Origin: an uncultured Erwinia sp.
GTDB taxonomy: Bacteria > Pseudomonadota > Gammaproteobacteria > Enterobacterales > Enterobacteriaceae
Direction of reading: 5' to 3'
Assembly: GCA_946221915.1 (NCBI GenBank)
Contig: CAMIKG010000006.1
Coordinates: 1-64,000, forward strand
DNA: 64,000 bases
Part shown: one piece after another, positions 9,079-18,287 of the stretch
Layout: each line of letters opens with the position of its first letter
Numbering within the stretch: the first letter of the stretch is position 1
The notes under the pieces: generated by a model
Database searches by the model: none
What the model was told of the DNA's origin: nothing
The model's input: only the letters and a program-made list of their open reading frames with translations
Made by a program: the position numbers and the translations under genes

Positions 9079-9864
9079 ATGAGTCAAATTCGTATGCCGG
9101 CTCTTTTCCTGGGTCACGGCAGCCCAATGAATGTGCTGGAAGACAATATCTATACCGAAGCCTGGCGCAAACTCGGTGAAACTCTGCCGCGTCCGAAAGC
9201 GATCCTCGCCGTTTCCGCCCACTGGTACACCCGTGGTACTGCGGTGACGGCGATGGAAAAGCCGCGCACGATCCACGATTTTGGCGGCTTCCCGCAGGCG
9301 TTATTCGACACCCATTATCCTGCGCCGGGTTCACCCGCGCTGGCGCAACAGGTCGCGGATATGCTGGCGCCGGTTGAGGTGCGGCTCGACCAGGAGTGGG
9401 GCTTCGACCACGGTTCCTGGGGCGTCGTCATCAAAATGTACCCGGACGCCGATATTCCCATGATCCAGCTGAGTGTCGATGGCACTAAACCGCCTGCGTA
9501 CCACTTCGAACTGGGCCGTAAACTGGCCGCGCTGCGTGAGCAGGGCGTCATGATCGTCGCCAGCGGCAACGTGGTGCATAACCTGCGTATGGTGCGCTGG
9601 CAGGGTTCCGCTGAGGCTTATCCGTGGGCAACATCCTTTAACCAGTACGTCCGCGATAATCTGAGCTGGCAGGGACCGGCCGAAGAGCATCCGCTGGTTA
9701 ACTTTATGGATCACGAGGGTGCGGAGCTGTCGAACCCGACGCCGGAGCATTACCTGCCGCTGCTGTATATTCTCGGTAGCCGCGCGCAGGATGAAGCGGT
9801 ATCGATCCCGGTCGACGGGATTGAAATGGCCTCTTTAAGCATGCTGTCTGTACAGGTTGGCTAA
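9079..9864 (+). CDS. ygiD: 4,5-DOPA-extradiol-dioxygenase YgiD
   Basis: 261 residues, LigB-type extradiol dioxygenase superfamily. The E. coli homologue opens L-DOPA to 4,5-seco-DOPA in vitro; the physiological substrate is unknown. Visible metal-site candidates are the N-terminal GHGSP (His about residue 14), SAHW (about 47), FDHGSW, and the ASGNVVHN block. A ribosome site (GGGGATGTATC) precedes ATG 9079. It is the usual neighbour of zupT in enterobacteria and is divergent from it. Confidence 0.92.
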   Translation: MSQIRMPALFLGHGSPMNVLEDNIYTEAWRKLGETLPRPKAILAVSAHWYTRGTAVTAMEKPRTIHDFGGFPQALFDTHYPAPGSPALAQQVADMLAPVEVRLDQEWGFDHGSWGVVIKMYPDADIPMIQLSVDGTKPPAYHFELGRKLAALREQGVMIVASGNVVHNLRMVRWQGSAEAYPWATSFNQYVRDNLSWQGPAEEHPLVNFMDHEGAELSNPTPEHYLPLLYILGSRAQDEAVSIPVDGIEMASLSMLSVQVG

Positions 9865-9867
9865 ACG

Positions 9868-9894
9868 TAAAACGGGAGCCTAACTGGCTCCCGT
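9868..9894 (-). terminator. Terminator at the end of ygiBC (shared with ygiD)
   Basis: Stem ACGGGAGCC / GGCTCCCGT (9872-9894) with a five-base loop. On the minus strand it is followed by TTTTA, so it is best read as the ygiB-ygiC terminator. It could also stop ygiD transcripts. Confidence 0.7.
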
Positions 9895-9919
9895 GCTGCG
9901 GTATCAGCAACCGACGCTG

Positions 9920-11080
9920 CTATTCGAGAAATGAGTGCGGATAGAAGCGTGACAGATCCTGAGTGATCAGCGCGCGATCCTCGCGCAGACCAATCCCCGC
10001 CGGTTGATCGTCAATCAGCCAGCTGCCGATCAGCGTATAGCTGTCGCCAAACTGTGGTAGTGGATGGAACTGTTGCACAATCATACCCTCTTCGCCGTAA
10101 GGACCGTCGGCACGTGCAATCTCCTGGCCGTTCTCCACTATGCGGATATTGGCGCCTTCACGGGAAAACAGCGGCTTAACCACATACTTGTCCATCGCCG
10201 GGACATCGTCTTCAGCGAAATAGGCAGGCAGCAGATTCGGATGGTTCGGGAACATCTGCCACAGTAAGGGCAGCAGCGCCTTGTTGGAGATAATGCTTTT
10301 CCACGCGGGTTCCAGCCAGCGTACGCCAGCATCCTCCAGTTTGGTGGAGAACATCTCGCGCAGCATAAACTCCCATGGGTAGAGCTTAAACAGATTGCCA
10401 ATCACCTGATCGTGAATATCGGTAAACTGTCCCTTCTCGCCGAGGCCAATTTCATCAATGTAGAGGAATTCGCTGGGCAGGCCGGCTTCAGTAGCGCAGT
10501 CCTGCAGATACTGCACGGTGGCGCGGTCTTCTTCGGTATCACGACAGCAGGAGAAATGCAGCCAGCTAAAACCATGTTGCTGATGCAGCGTGGCAAAGCG
10601 CTCGATTAACTTCTCCTGCAGGCTGTTAAACTGATCGCTGCCTGCGGGCAGGTTACCGGCATTGACCTGATCTTCCAGCCAAATCCACTGGAAAAAGGCA
10701 GCCTCATACAGCGAGGTGGGCGTATCCGCGTTATTTTCCAGTAACTTAGCATTAGCCTGACCATCCCACGCCAAATCAAGACGTGAATAGAGAGAGGGCT
10801 GCGAGGTTTTCCACGACTGGCGGACAAAATCCCAGGTATGTTTTGGGATGCGGAATTTGGTCAGCAGCGCTTCGCTGTTAACCACTTTTTCCACCACCTG
10901 CAGACACATCTGGTGCAGCTCGCGGGTGGTATCTTCCAGATAATCGATTTGCGGCAGGGTAAACTGGTAATACGCGTCTTCACACCAGTAGGGCTCGCCA
11001 TGCATGGTGTGAAAACGGAAACCGTACTCGGTAGCTTTGGCACGCCAGTCAGGTCGTTCGCTAATTGCAATGCGCTTCAT
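9920..11080 (-). CDS. ygiC: Glutathionylspermidine synthase-family ATP-grasp protein YgiC
   Basis: 386 residues, the same length as E. coli YgiC. It belongs to the GSP-synthase C-terminal-like ATP-grasp family, which forms amide bonds between a carboxylate and an amine. It lacks the amidase domain of Gsp, and the E. coli proteins YgiC/YjfC did not make glutathionylspermidine in published tests, so the true substrate is unknown. The nucleotide-binding regions with KPLFSREGANI and GMIVQQF are intact. It starts 8 bp after ygiB and forms a two-gene operon with it, as in the paralogous yjfM-yjfC pair. Confidence 0.9.
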   Translation of the reverse strand: MKRIAISERPDWRAKATEYGFRFHTMHGEPYWCEDAYYQFTLPQIDYLEDTTRELHQMCLQVVEKVVNSEALLTKFRIPKHTWDFVRQSWKTSQPSLYSRLDLAWDGQANAKLLENNADTPTSLYEAAFFQWIWLEDQVNAGNLPAGSDQFNSLQEKLIERFATLHQQHGFSWLHFSCCRDTEEDRATVQYLQDCATEAGLPSEFLYIDEIGLGEKGQFTDIHDQVIGNLFKLYPWEFMLREMFSTKLEDAGVRWLEPAWKSIISNKALLPLLWQMFPNHPNLLPAYFAEDDVPAMDKYVVKPLFSREGANIRIVENGQEIARADGPYGEEGMIVQQFHPLPQFGDSYTLIGSWLIDDQPAGIGLREDRALITQDLSRFYPHSFLE

Positions 11081-11088
11081 CTGACCGG

Positions 11089-11757
11089 TTAGCCTCCGTA
11101 GGAGCGGCTGGAGCTGGACGCTGCGCTACTGGAGCTGCGCGTCATGCTGGTTTGTTTCGCGACCGTTTCACCGAAGCCGCCGCGGGTCACCGTGCTGGTG
11201 GTGGCGGGTTTTGGCGCCAGCGCCGTTTTCGGCACGGTCATGGTGCGGCCAGGGGTGGCAGCGCCGTAGTTACGGCCAGTGGCATCAACAAACTTACCGT
11301 TGGCCGGGCTGTTTGGCGCACGTGAGCTAAACAGCGGCTGTGAAGCGCCACCGCTCATCATCCGGCCCATCATGTAACCCGCCATTAGTGGCATCCAGAA
11401 ACTGCCGCTCTGCTGCGCTTCGGCATTGTTGGTTGTGCCAACGCCTGCCTGCGCCGGTGCCTGCTGGCACTGATTCTCACCGAATTCCGCGACGCAGTCT
11501 TCACGCGTGGCATATTTCGGCGCCGTTTTTTCCGCTTCTTTCAGTGCGTTATTATAAGCCGTGGTGCATTGTGCGCTCTGGCTCGGATTGGCTTTTGAGC
11601 AGTCGTCCGCATTTTGATACAGCGAAACGGTCTCATCAGATTGTTCACAACCTGCCAGCATCAAAACACCGGCGACCGCCAGTGCGACTGGCGTTAAGTG
11701 ACGTGCGCCCCAACTTTTACGGAAGGAGGCATGATTAATATTTTTAGTCCGTTTCAT
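11089..11757 (-). CDS. ygiB: DUF1190 lipoprotein-like YgiB
   Basis: 222 residues (E. coli 223). The start at 11757 gives MKRTKNINHASFRKSW, as in the family; an in-frame ATG 21 bases upstream has no support. The N-terminus has a basic region, a hydrophobic stretch (TPVALAVAGVLML) and a lipobox-like LAGC (Cys near residue 37), suggesting a lipoprotein or membrane-tethered envelope protein. A DDCSKANP...C block precedes a Ser/Thr-rich, low-complexity C-terminus (RSSSSAASSSSRSYGG). Function is unknown. The conserved pairing with ygiC suggests envelope amide-bond or peptide modification. Confidence 0.9.
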   Translation of the reverse strand: MKRTKNINHASFRKSWGARHLTPVALAVAGVLMLAGCEQSDETVSLYQNADDCSKANPSQSAQCTTAYNNALKEAEKTAPKYATREDCVAEFGENQCQQAPAQAGVGTTNNAEAQQSGSFWMPLMAGYMMGRMMSGGASQPLFSSRAPNSPANGKFVDATGRNYGAATPGRTMTVPKTALAPKPATTSTVTRGGFGETVAKQTSMTRSSSSAASSSSRSYGG

Positions 11758-11870
11758 GGCATTCAGTCCTGTTCCCAAAGGTAACGCACAGAATAAGGGA
11801 TATGTGGTGTTTTTTGAAGCGATGGGGGGCGCGGGCAGGGGGATCTTTACTTAGCTATACGTTTGAATGT

Positions 11871-11895
11871 GAAAGGGGCAGCAAACGCTGCCCCT
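11871..11895 (-). terminator. Terminator of tolC
   Basis: A perfect 9-bp stem AGGGGCAGC / GCTGCCCCT with a four-base loop, directly after the tolC stop. On the minus strand it is followed by TTTC. Confidence 0.75.
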
Positions 11896-11903
11896 GATAC
11901 GGC

Positions 11904-13367
11904 TTATTGACCGAAGGGATTACCTGAGGCGCGGGTAGTGGTGCGTGGCGCAGCCTGTGCCGCCGTGGTGCGGCTGGCGTTATTTACGGCGGCGTCCTGG
12001 GTGGTGTTTTCCGGCGCGACGCTGTCTGGCGAAGTCGAAATATCTTTGCCGAGGCTGGCGTTCAGCGTAGCCAGATCCTGCTCGTTCAGCGTACCCAGCG
12101 CTGATTTGATATTCAGCTGGTTAATCAGGTAGTTATAACGGGCATCGGAAAGCTGCTGCTTCGCGTTATACAACGTGGTGGTGGCATCCAGCACATCCAC
12201 AATGGTACGGGTGCCGACCTGGTAACCCGCTTCCATCGCATCCAGTGAGCTTTGCGCTGACACCACCGCCTGTTTGTAAGCGTTGATGCTGCTGATGGAG
12301 GCGTTGACGTTGTTAAACGAAGAACGAACCGTCTGTACCGCGGTACGGTGTGCGCTTTCCAGTTGTTCACTGGCGCTGACGTAAGCGTACTGCGCCTGCT
12401 TCACCTGTGAGGTCACGGAACCCCCGCTGTACAGCGGCAGGGAGAAGCTCAGGCCCACCTGGTTGCTGCCGGTGATGCTGTCGGTGCTGGAAGCACTCTG
12501 AGCAGCACGGTCACCGCTGTAACGGCTGTTGGTCAGGCCAGTGGAGGCGGTCAGGCCAACGGTAGGCATATGGCCGGTTTCCGCAGAGCGGATCTGCTCG
12601 CGCGCCAGATCCTGGGACAGGCGGGCGGACAACAGGCTCAGGTTACGGCTTTCTGCTTCTTTCAGCAGTGCATTAACCGGCTGGGTTTTTTCGGTCTGGA
12701 AGCGATCGATATTCAGCGATGCCAGCGACGGATAGTAGTTACCGGTGACCTGGCGCAGCGTTTCCAGTGCGTTATCCAGTTCATTGCGCGCGGAGACTTC
12801 GCTCGCCAGCACGCTGTCGTACTGGGCGCGGGCGTTCTGCACATCGGTAATCGCCACTAAGCCAACATTAAAGCGCTGTGTGGTCTGATCCAGCTGACGG
12901 TAAATTGATTGTTTCTGCGCTTCGGTATAAGAAAGCGAGTCAATGGCGCGTAAAACATTAAAATAGGCGGTGGCGGTGTTCAGCATCAGCGTTTGCTGCG
13001 CGGTCTGATAAGTGACATCCTGAATGCCAGCCGTTTTTTCCTGCAGCGTCAGCGCGCGCCATTTCGACATATCAAACAGCACCTGGGTCAGCTGCAGGCT
13101 GCCGCTGGTGGTATTACTGCGCACACCGCTATTGTCACGGTAGCCACTGTTCCAGGCATAATCAGCGCCTAAACCCAACTGTGGCAGCAATGGGCTGCGG
13201 GCTTCATTAATTTTTTCGAATGCAGCATCACGGTCGGCTGCTGAGCTACGCAGGTCAGGGTTGGAGATGCGAGCCTGCTGATAGACCTGCAGCAGGTTCT
13301 CTGCCTGACTCGCAACGCTGAAGCCACCCAGGCTCAGGCCGATAAGTAGTGGGAGCAGTTTCTTCAT
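11904..13367 (-). CDS. tolC: Outer-membrane efflux channel TolC
   Basis: 487 residues. The trimeric outer-membrane exit duct for AcrAB-type drug pumps and type I secretion. The signal peptide covers about 1-23 (MKKLLPLLIGLSLGGFSVAS, then QA-EN). Two OEP repeats are evident, with SAADRDAAFEKINEARSP and TLQEKTAGIQDVTYQTAQQT in the first half, VKQAQYAYVSASEQLESAHR and RTIVDVLDATTTLYNAKQQL in the second. The C-terminal tail is Asn/Thr/Ala-rich and poorly conserved. ATG 13367 is preferred over 13373 because GGA lies about seven bases ahead of it. It is divergent from nudF. Confidence 0.96.
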   Translation of the reverse strand: MKKLLPLLIGLSLGGFSVASQAENLLQVYQQARISNPDLRSSAADRDAAFEKINEARSPLLPQLGLGADYAWNSGYRDNSGVRSNTTSGSLQLTQVLFDMSKWRALTLQEKTAGIQDVTYQTAQQTLMLNTATAYFNVLRAIDSLSYTEAQKQSIYRQLDQTTQRFNVGLVAITDVQNARAQYDSVLASEVSARNELDNALETLRQVTGNYYPSLASLNIDRFQTEKTQPVNALLKEAESRNLSLLSARLSQDLAREQIRSAETGHMPTVGLTASTGLTNSRYSGDRAAQSASSTDSITGSNQVGLSFSLPLYSGGSVTSQVKQAQYAYVSASEQLESAHRTAVQTVRSSFNNVNASISSINAYKQAVVSAQSSLDAMEAGYQVGTRTIVDVLDATTTLYNAKQQLSDARYNYLINQLNIKSALGTLNEQDLATLNASLGKDISTSPDSVAPENTTQDAAVNNASRTTAAQAAPRTTTRASGNPFGQ

Positions 13368-13580
13368 TTGCATTCCTTGTAGTGCAGCGTTGTTGCTATG
13401 GTAGCGCTGATATCAGTCAAAAAATAATCGCCGATTCTAGCAGAGTCTGCCGTGGGGTTAAGTTGGCTGAACGTGCCATCTTTCCTTAATTTACGTAAAT
13501 AATTCAGAAAGAACCATACTTCCGCCAGATTGAGATTTGTTATCCTCATTTCTGCCACAATTTGCCAGGAGAGCGTGACG

Positions 13581-14216
13581 ATGAGCAGCGAAAAAAAATA
13601 CCCTGTGACTTTCACAAAAAACGATGTAGAAATTATTGCACGTGACTCGCTGTACAGCGGTTTTTTTTCCATCGAACGTTACCGTTTCCGTCACCGTCTG
13701 TTTAATGGTCAAATGAGCGGTGAAGTGGTGCGCGAAATTTTTGAGCGCGGCCATGCTGCAGTGCTGCTACCCTATGATGCGCGCCGCGATGAAGTAGTGC
13801 TGATTGAGCAAATCCGTATCGCCGCGTTTGATACCAGCGCGACCCCGTGGTTACTGGAGATGGTCGCCGGCATTATCGAACCGGGTGAAAGCGTCGAAGA
13901 GGTGGCGCGGCGCGAAGCGCAGGAAGAAGCGGGCCTCACAGTGGGCCGCATCAAGCCCGTGATTAACTACCTTGCCAGCCCGGGCGGCACCAGTGAGCGT
14001 CTGTCGGTGATGGTCGGGGAAGTGGATGCCAGCCTGGCGAAGGGTAACCACGGGCTGGAGGAAGAGAATGAGGATATTCTCGTCCATGTGGTCAGCCGTC
14101 AGCAGGCTTACCAGTGGGTTGAAGAGGGGAAAATAGATAACGCGGCCTCTGTCATCGCCCTGCAATGGCTGGAGCTGCACCATAAGAGACTACGCGAAGA
14201 GTGGAAGGCGAAATGA
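13581..14216 (+). CDS. nudF: ADP-ribose pyrophosphatase NudF
   Basis: 211 residues (E. coli 209). It hydrolyses ADP-ribose to AMP and ribose 5-phosphate. The Nudix box runs about residues 97-119, with GES...ARREAQEEAGL carrying the metal-binding RE..EE residues. The frame is open 51 bases upstream, but ATG 13581 has CAGGAGAG ahead of it and matches the family N-terminus. Its stop overlaps the yqiB start (ATGA). It is the first gene of the nudF-yqiB-cpdA-yqiA-parE run, divergent from tolC. Confidence 0.95.
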   Translation: MSSEKKYPVTFTKNDVEIIARDSLYSGFFSIERYRFRHRLFNGQMSGEVVREIFERGHAAVLLPYDARRDEVVLIEQIRIAAFDTSATPWLLEMVAGIIEPGESVEEVARREAQEEAGLTVGRIKPVINYLASPGGTSERLSVMVGEVDASLAKGNHGLEEENEDILVHVVSRQQAYQWVEEGKIDNAASVIALQWLELHHKRLREEWKAK

Positions 14217-14638
14217 GCAAGCGCTACACCCCTGATTTTCCCGAAATGATGCGTCTGTGCGAAACCAACTTCGCCCAGCTGCGCCGCTTATTGCCGCGCA
14301 ATGATGAGGCGGGGGAAACGGTGACGTATCAGGTTAACAGCGCCAGCTACAGCATCACGATTCTGGAGTCGACCCGTTACACCACGCTGGTGGAAATCAA
14401 GCAAACCGCGCCCGCGGTAAGTTACTGGAGCCTGCCGGCAATGTCTGTCAGACTCTACCACGATGCTATGGTTGCGGAAGTGTGTTCAACGCAGCAGATC
14501 TTTCGTTTTAAAGCGCGCTATGATTATCCGAATAAAAAGTTACATCAGCGTGATGAAAAGCATCAGATTAACCAGTTCCTTGCTGACTGGTTGCGCTACT
14601 GTTTAGCGCATGGCGCAATGGCGGTGCCGGCCTGTTAA
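14213..14638 (+). CDS. yqiB: DUF1249 protein YqiB
   Basis: 141 residues (E. coli 140). Family DUF1249, function unknown, predicted soluble. Conserved blocks MSKRYTPDFPEMMRLCE, YDYPNKKLHQRDEK and NQFLADWLRYCL are visible. The start ATG 14213 overlaps the nudF stop by four bases (ATGA), indicating translational coupling. It always sits between nudF and cpdA in enterobacteria. Confidence 0.92.
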   Translation: MSKRYTPDFPEMMRLCETNFAQLRRLLPRNDEAGETVTYQVNSASYSITILESTRYTTLVEIKQTAPAVSYWSLPAMSVRLYHDAMVAEVCSTQQIFRFKARYDYPNKKLHQRDEKHQINQFLADWLRYCLAHGAMAVPAC

Positions 14639-14685
14639 CCGTGCGATGAAAGACGCCGAGATGGCGTGGAGACTAAGGATACTCT

Positions 14686-15513
14686 TTGGATAGCCTGCTA
14701 AAACTTCCTGTGGTGCGTGGGGACAAAATCAGGATTTTACAGATAACGGATACCCACCTTTTCGCAGGTAAAGATGAAACGCTGTTGGGTGTGAACACCT
14801 GGGCCAGTTTTGATGCGGTACTGAACGCGATTGAAGCGCAGGGGCGTGAAATCGATTTGATCATCGCCACAGGCGATCTGGCGCAGGATCATACGGTTGA
14901 AGCCTATCAGCATTTTGCTGAGGGTATCTCGCGCCTGCCCGCTCCGTGTGTCTGGCTGCCGGGCAATCATGATTTCCAGCCATCCATGTTCAACACGCTG
15001 AGCGAGGCGGATATCGCCGATGCCAAACATGTGCTGTTAGGCGAAAAGTGGCAGGTGGTATTGCTCGACAGTCAGGTGTTTGGCGTGCCGCATGGTATGC
15101 TCAGCGACTACCAAATCGAATGGCTGGAGAAGGCGCTGGCGCTTTACCCGCAACGCCATACGCTGGTGCTGCTGCATCATCATCCGCTGCCTTCCGGCTG
15201 TACCTGGCTTGACCAGCACAGTCTGCGCAATCCCCATATGCTGGATGCTGTGCTGCAGCCCTATCCGCTGGCCCGCACCCTAATCTGCGGCCATATTCAT
15301 CAGGAACTGGATTTGCAATGGAACGGTCGCCGGGTGCTGGCATCGCCATCCACCTGCGTTCAGTTCAAGCCACACTGCACCAGCTTCACTATCGACACCG
15401 TTGCGCCAGGCTGGCGCTGGCTGGAATTGCACAACGATGGCCGGGTGGAAACGGATGTTGAGCGTCTGCTGACGCAGGCATTTCGTCCCGATCTCGATTC
15501 CGACGGCTACTGA
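14686..15513 (+). CDS. cpdA: 3',5'-cyclic AMP phosphodiesterase CpdA
   Basis: 275 residues, TTG start at 14686 as in E. coli, with AAGGAT about five bases upstream. It hydrolyses cAMP to AMP and so tempers CRP signalling. Calcineurin-type metallophosphoesterase with the full metal set: TDTH (Asp22, His24), GDLAQD (Asp64), GNHD (94-96), LLHHHPLP and GHIHQE. It lies in the nudF-parE operon. Confidence 0.95.
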   Translation: MDSLLKLPVVRGDKIRILQITDTHLFAGKDETLLGVNTWASFDAVLNAIEAQGREIDLIIATGDLAQDHTVEAYQHFAEGISRLPAPCVWLPGNHDFQPSMFNTLSEADIADAKHVLLGEKWQVVLLDSQVFGVPHGMLSDYQIEWLEKALALYPQRHTLVLLHHHPLPSGCTWLDQHSLRNPHMLDAVLQPYPLARTLICGHIHQELDLQWNGRRVLASPSTCVQFKPHCTSFTIDTVAPGWRWLELHNDGRVETDVERLLTQAFRPDLDSDGY

Positions 15514-15516
15514 GTG

Positions 15517-16098
15517 ATGGCGACCTTACTCTACCTGCACGGCTTTAACAGCTCACCTCAGTCAGCCAAGGCGACGCAGCTGCGTGACTGGCTGGCACAG
15601 AATGCGCCTGACATTGAGATGCTGGTGCCCCAACTGCCCGCGTTCCCTGATCAGGCTGCCATCCTGCTGGAGAATCTGGTGATGGAGCGTGCGGGTGAAC
15701 CGCTGGGCGTGGTGGGGTCTTCGCTGGGAGGCTACTACGCCACCTGGCTGTCACAATGCTTTCTGTTACCGGCGGTGGTGGTGAATCCGGCGGTACGGCC
15801 GTTTGAGCTGCTGGTGAACTATCTGGGCACGAACGAGAATCCATACACCGGCCAGCAATATGTGTTAGAGTCTTGCCACATTCACGATCTGAAAGTCATG
15901 CAGGTTGACCCGCTGGAGTCGCCGGATTTGATCTGGTTGCTGCAACAGACGGGCGATGAAGTCCTTGATTACCGCCAGGCGCTGGATTACTACAGTGCCT
16001 GCCGCCAGACGGTAGAAGAGGGTGGAAACCATGCCTTTATCGGATTCGAACGTCATTTTCCGCAGATCCTCGACTTTATTGGTCTTAATCCGGCCTGA
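15517..16098 (+). CDS. yqiA: Esterase YqiA
   Basis: 193 residues, the same length as E. coli YqiA. Alpha/beta-hydrolase (UPF0227) with esterase activity reported for the E. coli protein. The nucleophile elbow is GSSLG with Ser69. The His of the triad is probably in GGNHAF near the C-terminus, and an Asp lies in the YRQALDYY/VDPLE region. GTG 15514 directly abuts the cpdA stop and ATG 15517 follows it. The ATG is chosen by comparison with the family (MATLLYLHGFNSSP). Confidence 0.93.
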   Translation: MATLLYLHGFNSSPQSAKATQLRDWLAQNAPDIEMLVPQLPAFPDQAAILLENLVMERAGEPLGVVGSSLGGYYATWLSQCFLLPAVVVNPAVRPFELLVNYLGTNENPYTGQQYVLESCHIHDLKVMQVDPLESPDLIWLLQQTGDEVLDYRQALDYYSACRQTVEEGGNHAFIGFERHFPQILDFIGLNPA

Positions 16099-16152
16099 AG
16101 CGCACTGCGGAAGCATGACTAACCGTTTTCAGCCACCAATCAGATTTATACG

Positions 16153-18048
16153 ATGACTCAATCCAGCTACAACGCTGATGCCATTGAGGTACTCAGCGGT
16201 CTTGAACCCGTTCGTCGTCGTCCGGGGATGTATACCGACACCGCGCGCCCAAACCATTTGGGCCAGGAAGTGATAGATAACAGCGTCGATGAGGCGTTAG
16301 CCGGCCATGCGAAGCGTGTGGAGGTGATTCTGCACGCCGATCAGTCGCTGGAAGTCATCGACGATGGTCGCGGTATGCCGGTGGATATCCACCCGGAAGA
16401 GGGCGTGCCAGCGGTTGAGCTGATCCTCTGTCGTCTGCACGCCGGTGGTAAATTCTCCAACAAAAATTACCAGTTTTCCGGCGGTCTGCACGGCGTCGGC
16501 ATCTCGGTGGTGAACGCCCTGTCGAAGCGCGTAGAAGTGACCGTGCGCCGTAATGGCGAAGTGTATGACATCGCTTTTGAAAATGGCGACAAAGTGCAGG
16601 ATTTAACGGTCACCGGCACGGTCGGCAAGCGCAATACCGGCACCCGCGTGCATTTCTGGCCTGATGAGTCCTTCTTCGACAGCCCGCGCTTTTCGGTGTC
16701 ACGTCTGACCCATGTGCTGAAAGCCAAGGCGGTGCTGTGCCCGGGCGTGGAAATTGTCTTCAAAGATCACGTCAACAATACCGAGCAGCGCTGGCACTAC
16801 GAAGATGGTCTGAATGACTATCTCGCCGAAGCGGTGAATGGCCTGATTACCCTGCCGGAAAAACCGTTTATCGGTTCCTATGCCGGTGATACTGAAGCGG
16901 TGGACTGGGCATTGCTGTGGCTGCCGGAAGGCGGCGAGCTGCTGACGGAAAGCTACGTCAACCTGATCCCGACCATGCAGGGCGGTACACATGTTAACGG
17001 CCTGCGTCAGGGACTGCTGGATGCGATGCGTGAATTCTGCGAATACCGCAATATTCTGCCGCGCGGCGTGAAGCTGTCGGCGGAAGATATCTGGGATCGC
17101 TGCGCCTATGTGTTGTCAGTGAAAATGCAGGACCCGCAGTTTGCCGGCCAGACCAAAGAGCGCCTGTCGTCACGTCAGTGTGCGGCCTTTGTCTCTGGCG
17201 TGGTGAAAGATGCTTTCAGCCTGTGGCTGAACCAGAATATCCAGATTGCCGAGCAACTGGCGGAACTGGCGATCTCCAGCGCCCAGCGTCGTATGCGCGC
17301 GGCGAAAAAGGTGGTGCGTAAGAAGCTGACCAGCGGTCCTGCGCTGCCGGGTAAACTGGCGGATTGTACTGCACAGGATCTCAGCCGCACCGAACTGTTC
17401 CTGGTGGAGGGTGACTCCGCAGGCGGATCGGCGAAACAGGCGCGCGATCGTGAATATCAGGCAATCATGCCGCTGAAAGGTAAGATCCTGAACACCTGGG
17501 AAGTCTCTTCTGACGAAGTGCTGGCGTCGCAGGAAGTGCATGATATTTCCGTGGCGATCGGGATTGATCCGGACAGTGAAGATCTGAGCCAGCTGCGCTA
17601 CGGCAAGATCTGTATCCTTGCGGATGCGGACTCCGATGGTCTGCACATCGCCACGCTGCTGTGCGCGCTGTTTGTGCGCCACTTCCGCTCACTGGTGAAG
17701 GGCGGCCATGTTTATGTGGCGATGCCGCCGCTGTACCGTATTGACCTTGGTAAAGAGGTCTATTACGCCCTCGATGAAGAGGAAAAAGCGGGCATCCTGG
17801 AGCAGCTGAAGCGCAAGAAAGGTAAGCCTGGTGTGCAGCGTTTTAAAGGTCTGGGTGAGATGAACCCGATGCAGCTGCGTGAAACCACTCTTGATCCGAA
17901 TACCCGCCGCCTGGTACAGCTGACCATTGACGATGACGACGTCAATCAGACGCTGGCGGTAATGGATATGCTGCTGGCGAAGAAGCGTTCGGAAGATCGC
18001 CGCAACTGGCTGCAGGAGAAAGGGGATACGGCGGAGATTGAGGTTTAA
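16153..18048 (+). CDS. parE: DNA topoisomerase IV subunit B
   Basis: 631 residues (E. coli 630). The ATPase subunit of topoisomerase IV, which unlinks daughter chromosomes with ParC. Bergerat ATP-binding fold at the N-terminus (EVIDNSVDEALAG, DDGRGMPVD, GGLHGVGISVVNA), then transducer. TOPRIM domain with EGDSAGG and DADSDG. The quinolone-relevant stretch around LFLVEGDSAGG and the PLKGKILN region reads as wild type. Last gene of the nudF-yqiB-cpdA-yqiA run, followed by a strong terminator. Confidence 0.97.
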   Translation: MTQSSYNADAIEVLSGLEPVRRRPGMYTDTARPNHLGQEVIDNSVDEALAGHAKRVEVILHADQSLEVIDDGRGMPVDIHPEEGVPAVELILCRLHAGGKFSNKNYQFSGGLHGVGISVVNALSKRVEVTVRRNGEVYDIAFENGDKVQDLTVTGTVGKRNTGTRVHFWPDESFFDSPRFSVSRLTHVLKAKAVLCPGVEIVFKDHVNNTEQRWHYEDGLNDYLAEAVNGLITLPEKPFIGSYAGDTEAVDWALLWLPEGGELLTESYVNLIPTMQGGTHVNGLRQGLLDAMREFCEYRNILPRGVKLSAEDIWDRCAYVLSVKMQDPQFAGQTKERLSSRQCAAFVSGVVKDAFSLWLNQNIQIAEQLAELAISSAQRRMRAAKKVVRKKLTSGPALPGKLADCTAQDLSRTELFLVEGDSAGGSAKQARDREYQAIMPLKGKILNTWEVSSDEVLASQEVHDISVAIGIDPDSEDLSQLRYGKICILADADSDGLHIATLLCALFVRHFRSLVKGGHVYVAMPPLYRIDLGKEVYYALDEEEKAGILEQLKRKKGKPGVQRFKGLGEMNPMQLRETTLDPNTRRLVQLTIDDDDVNQTLAVMDMLLAKKRSEDRRNWLQEKGDTAEIEV

Positions 18049-18070
18049 TCTTTCTTCTCCCGCCTGCCCG

Positions 18071-18102
18071 CAAACCCGCCTTCTGGCGGGTTTGTTGTTT
18101 TT
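18071..18102 (+). terminator. Terminator of parE
   Basis: A perfect 10-bp stem CAAACCCGCC / GGCGGGTTTG with a TTCT loop, followed by TTGTTTTT, 22 bp after the parE stop. Confidence 0.9.
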
Positions 18103-18287
18103 CAGCCCGGTAAATTGACTACCCGCGAATCCTCTTCCAGATAACCCCCGCACTCAGACTGAAACAGGCAAACTGGCACAACCTGAGCAAAGCCGTATCA
18201 AAACATTACACTGCAATAAAACTGTCATTCTGTGCTGCCAGATTCAGAGACCGGCAAGGTAATCGTTTTATATTGAAGGAAAATATA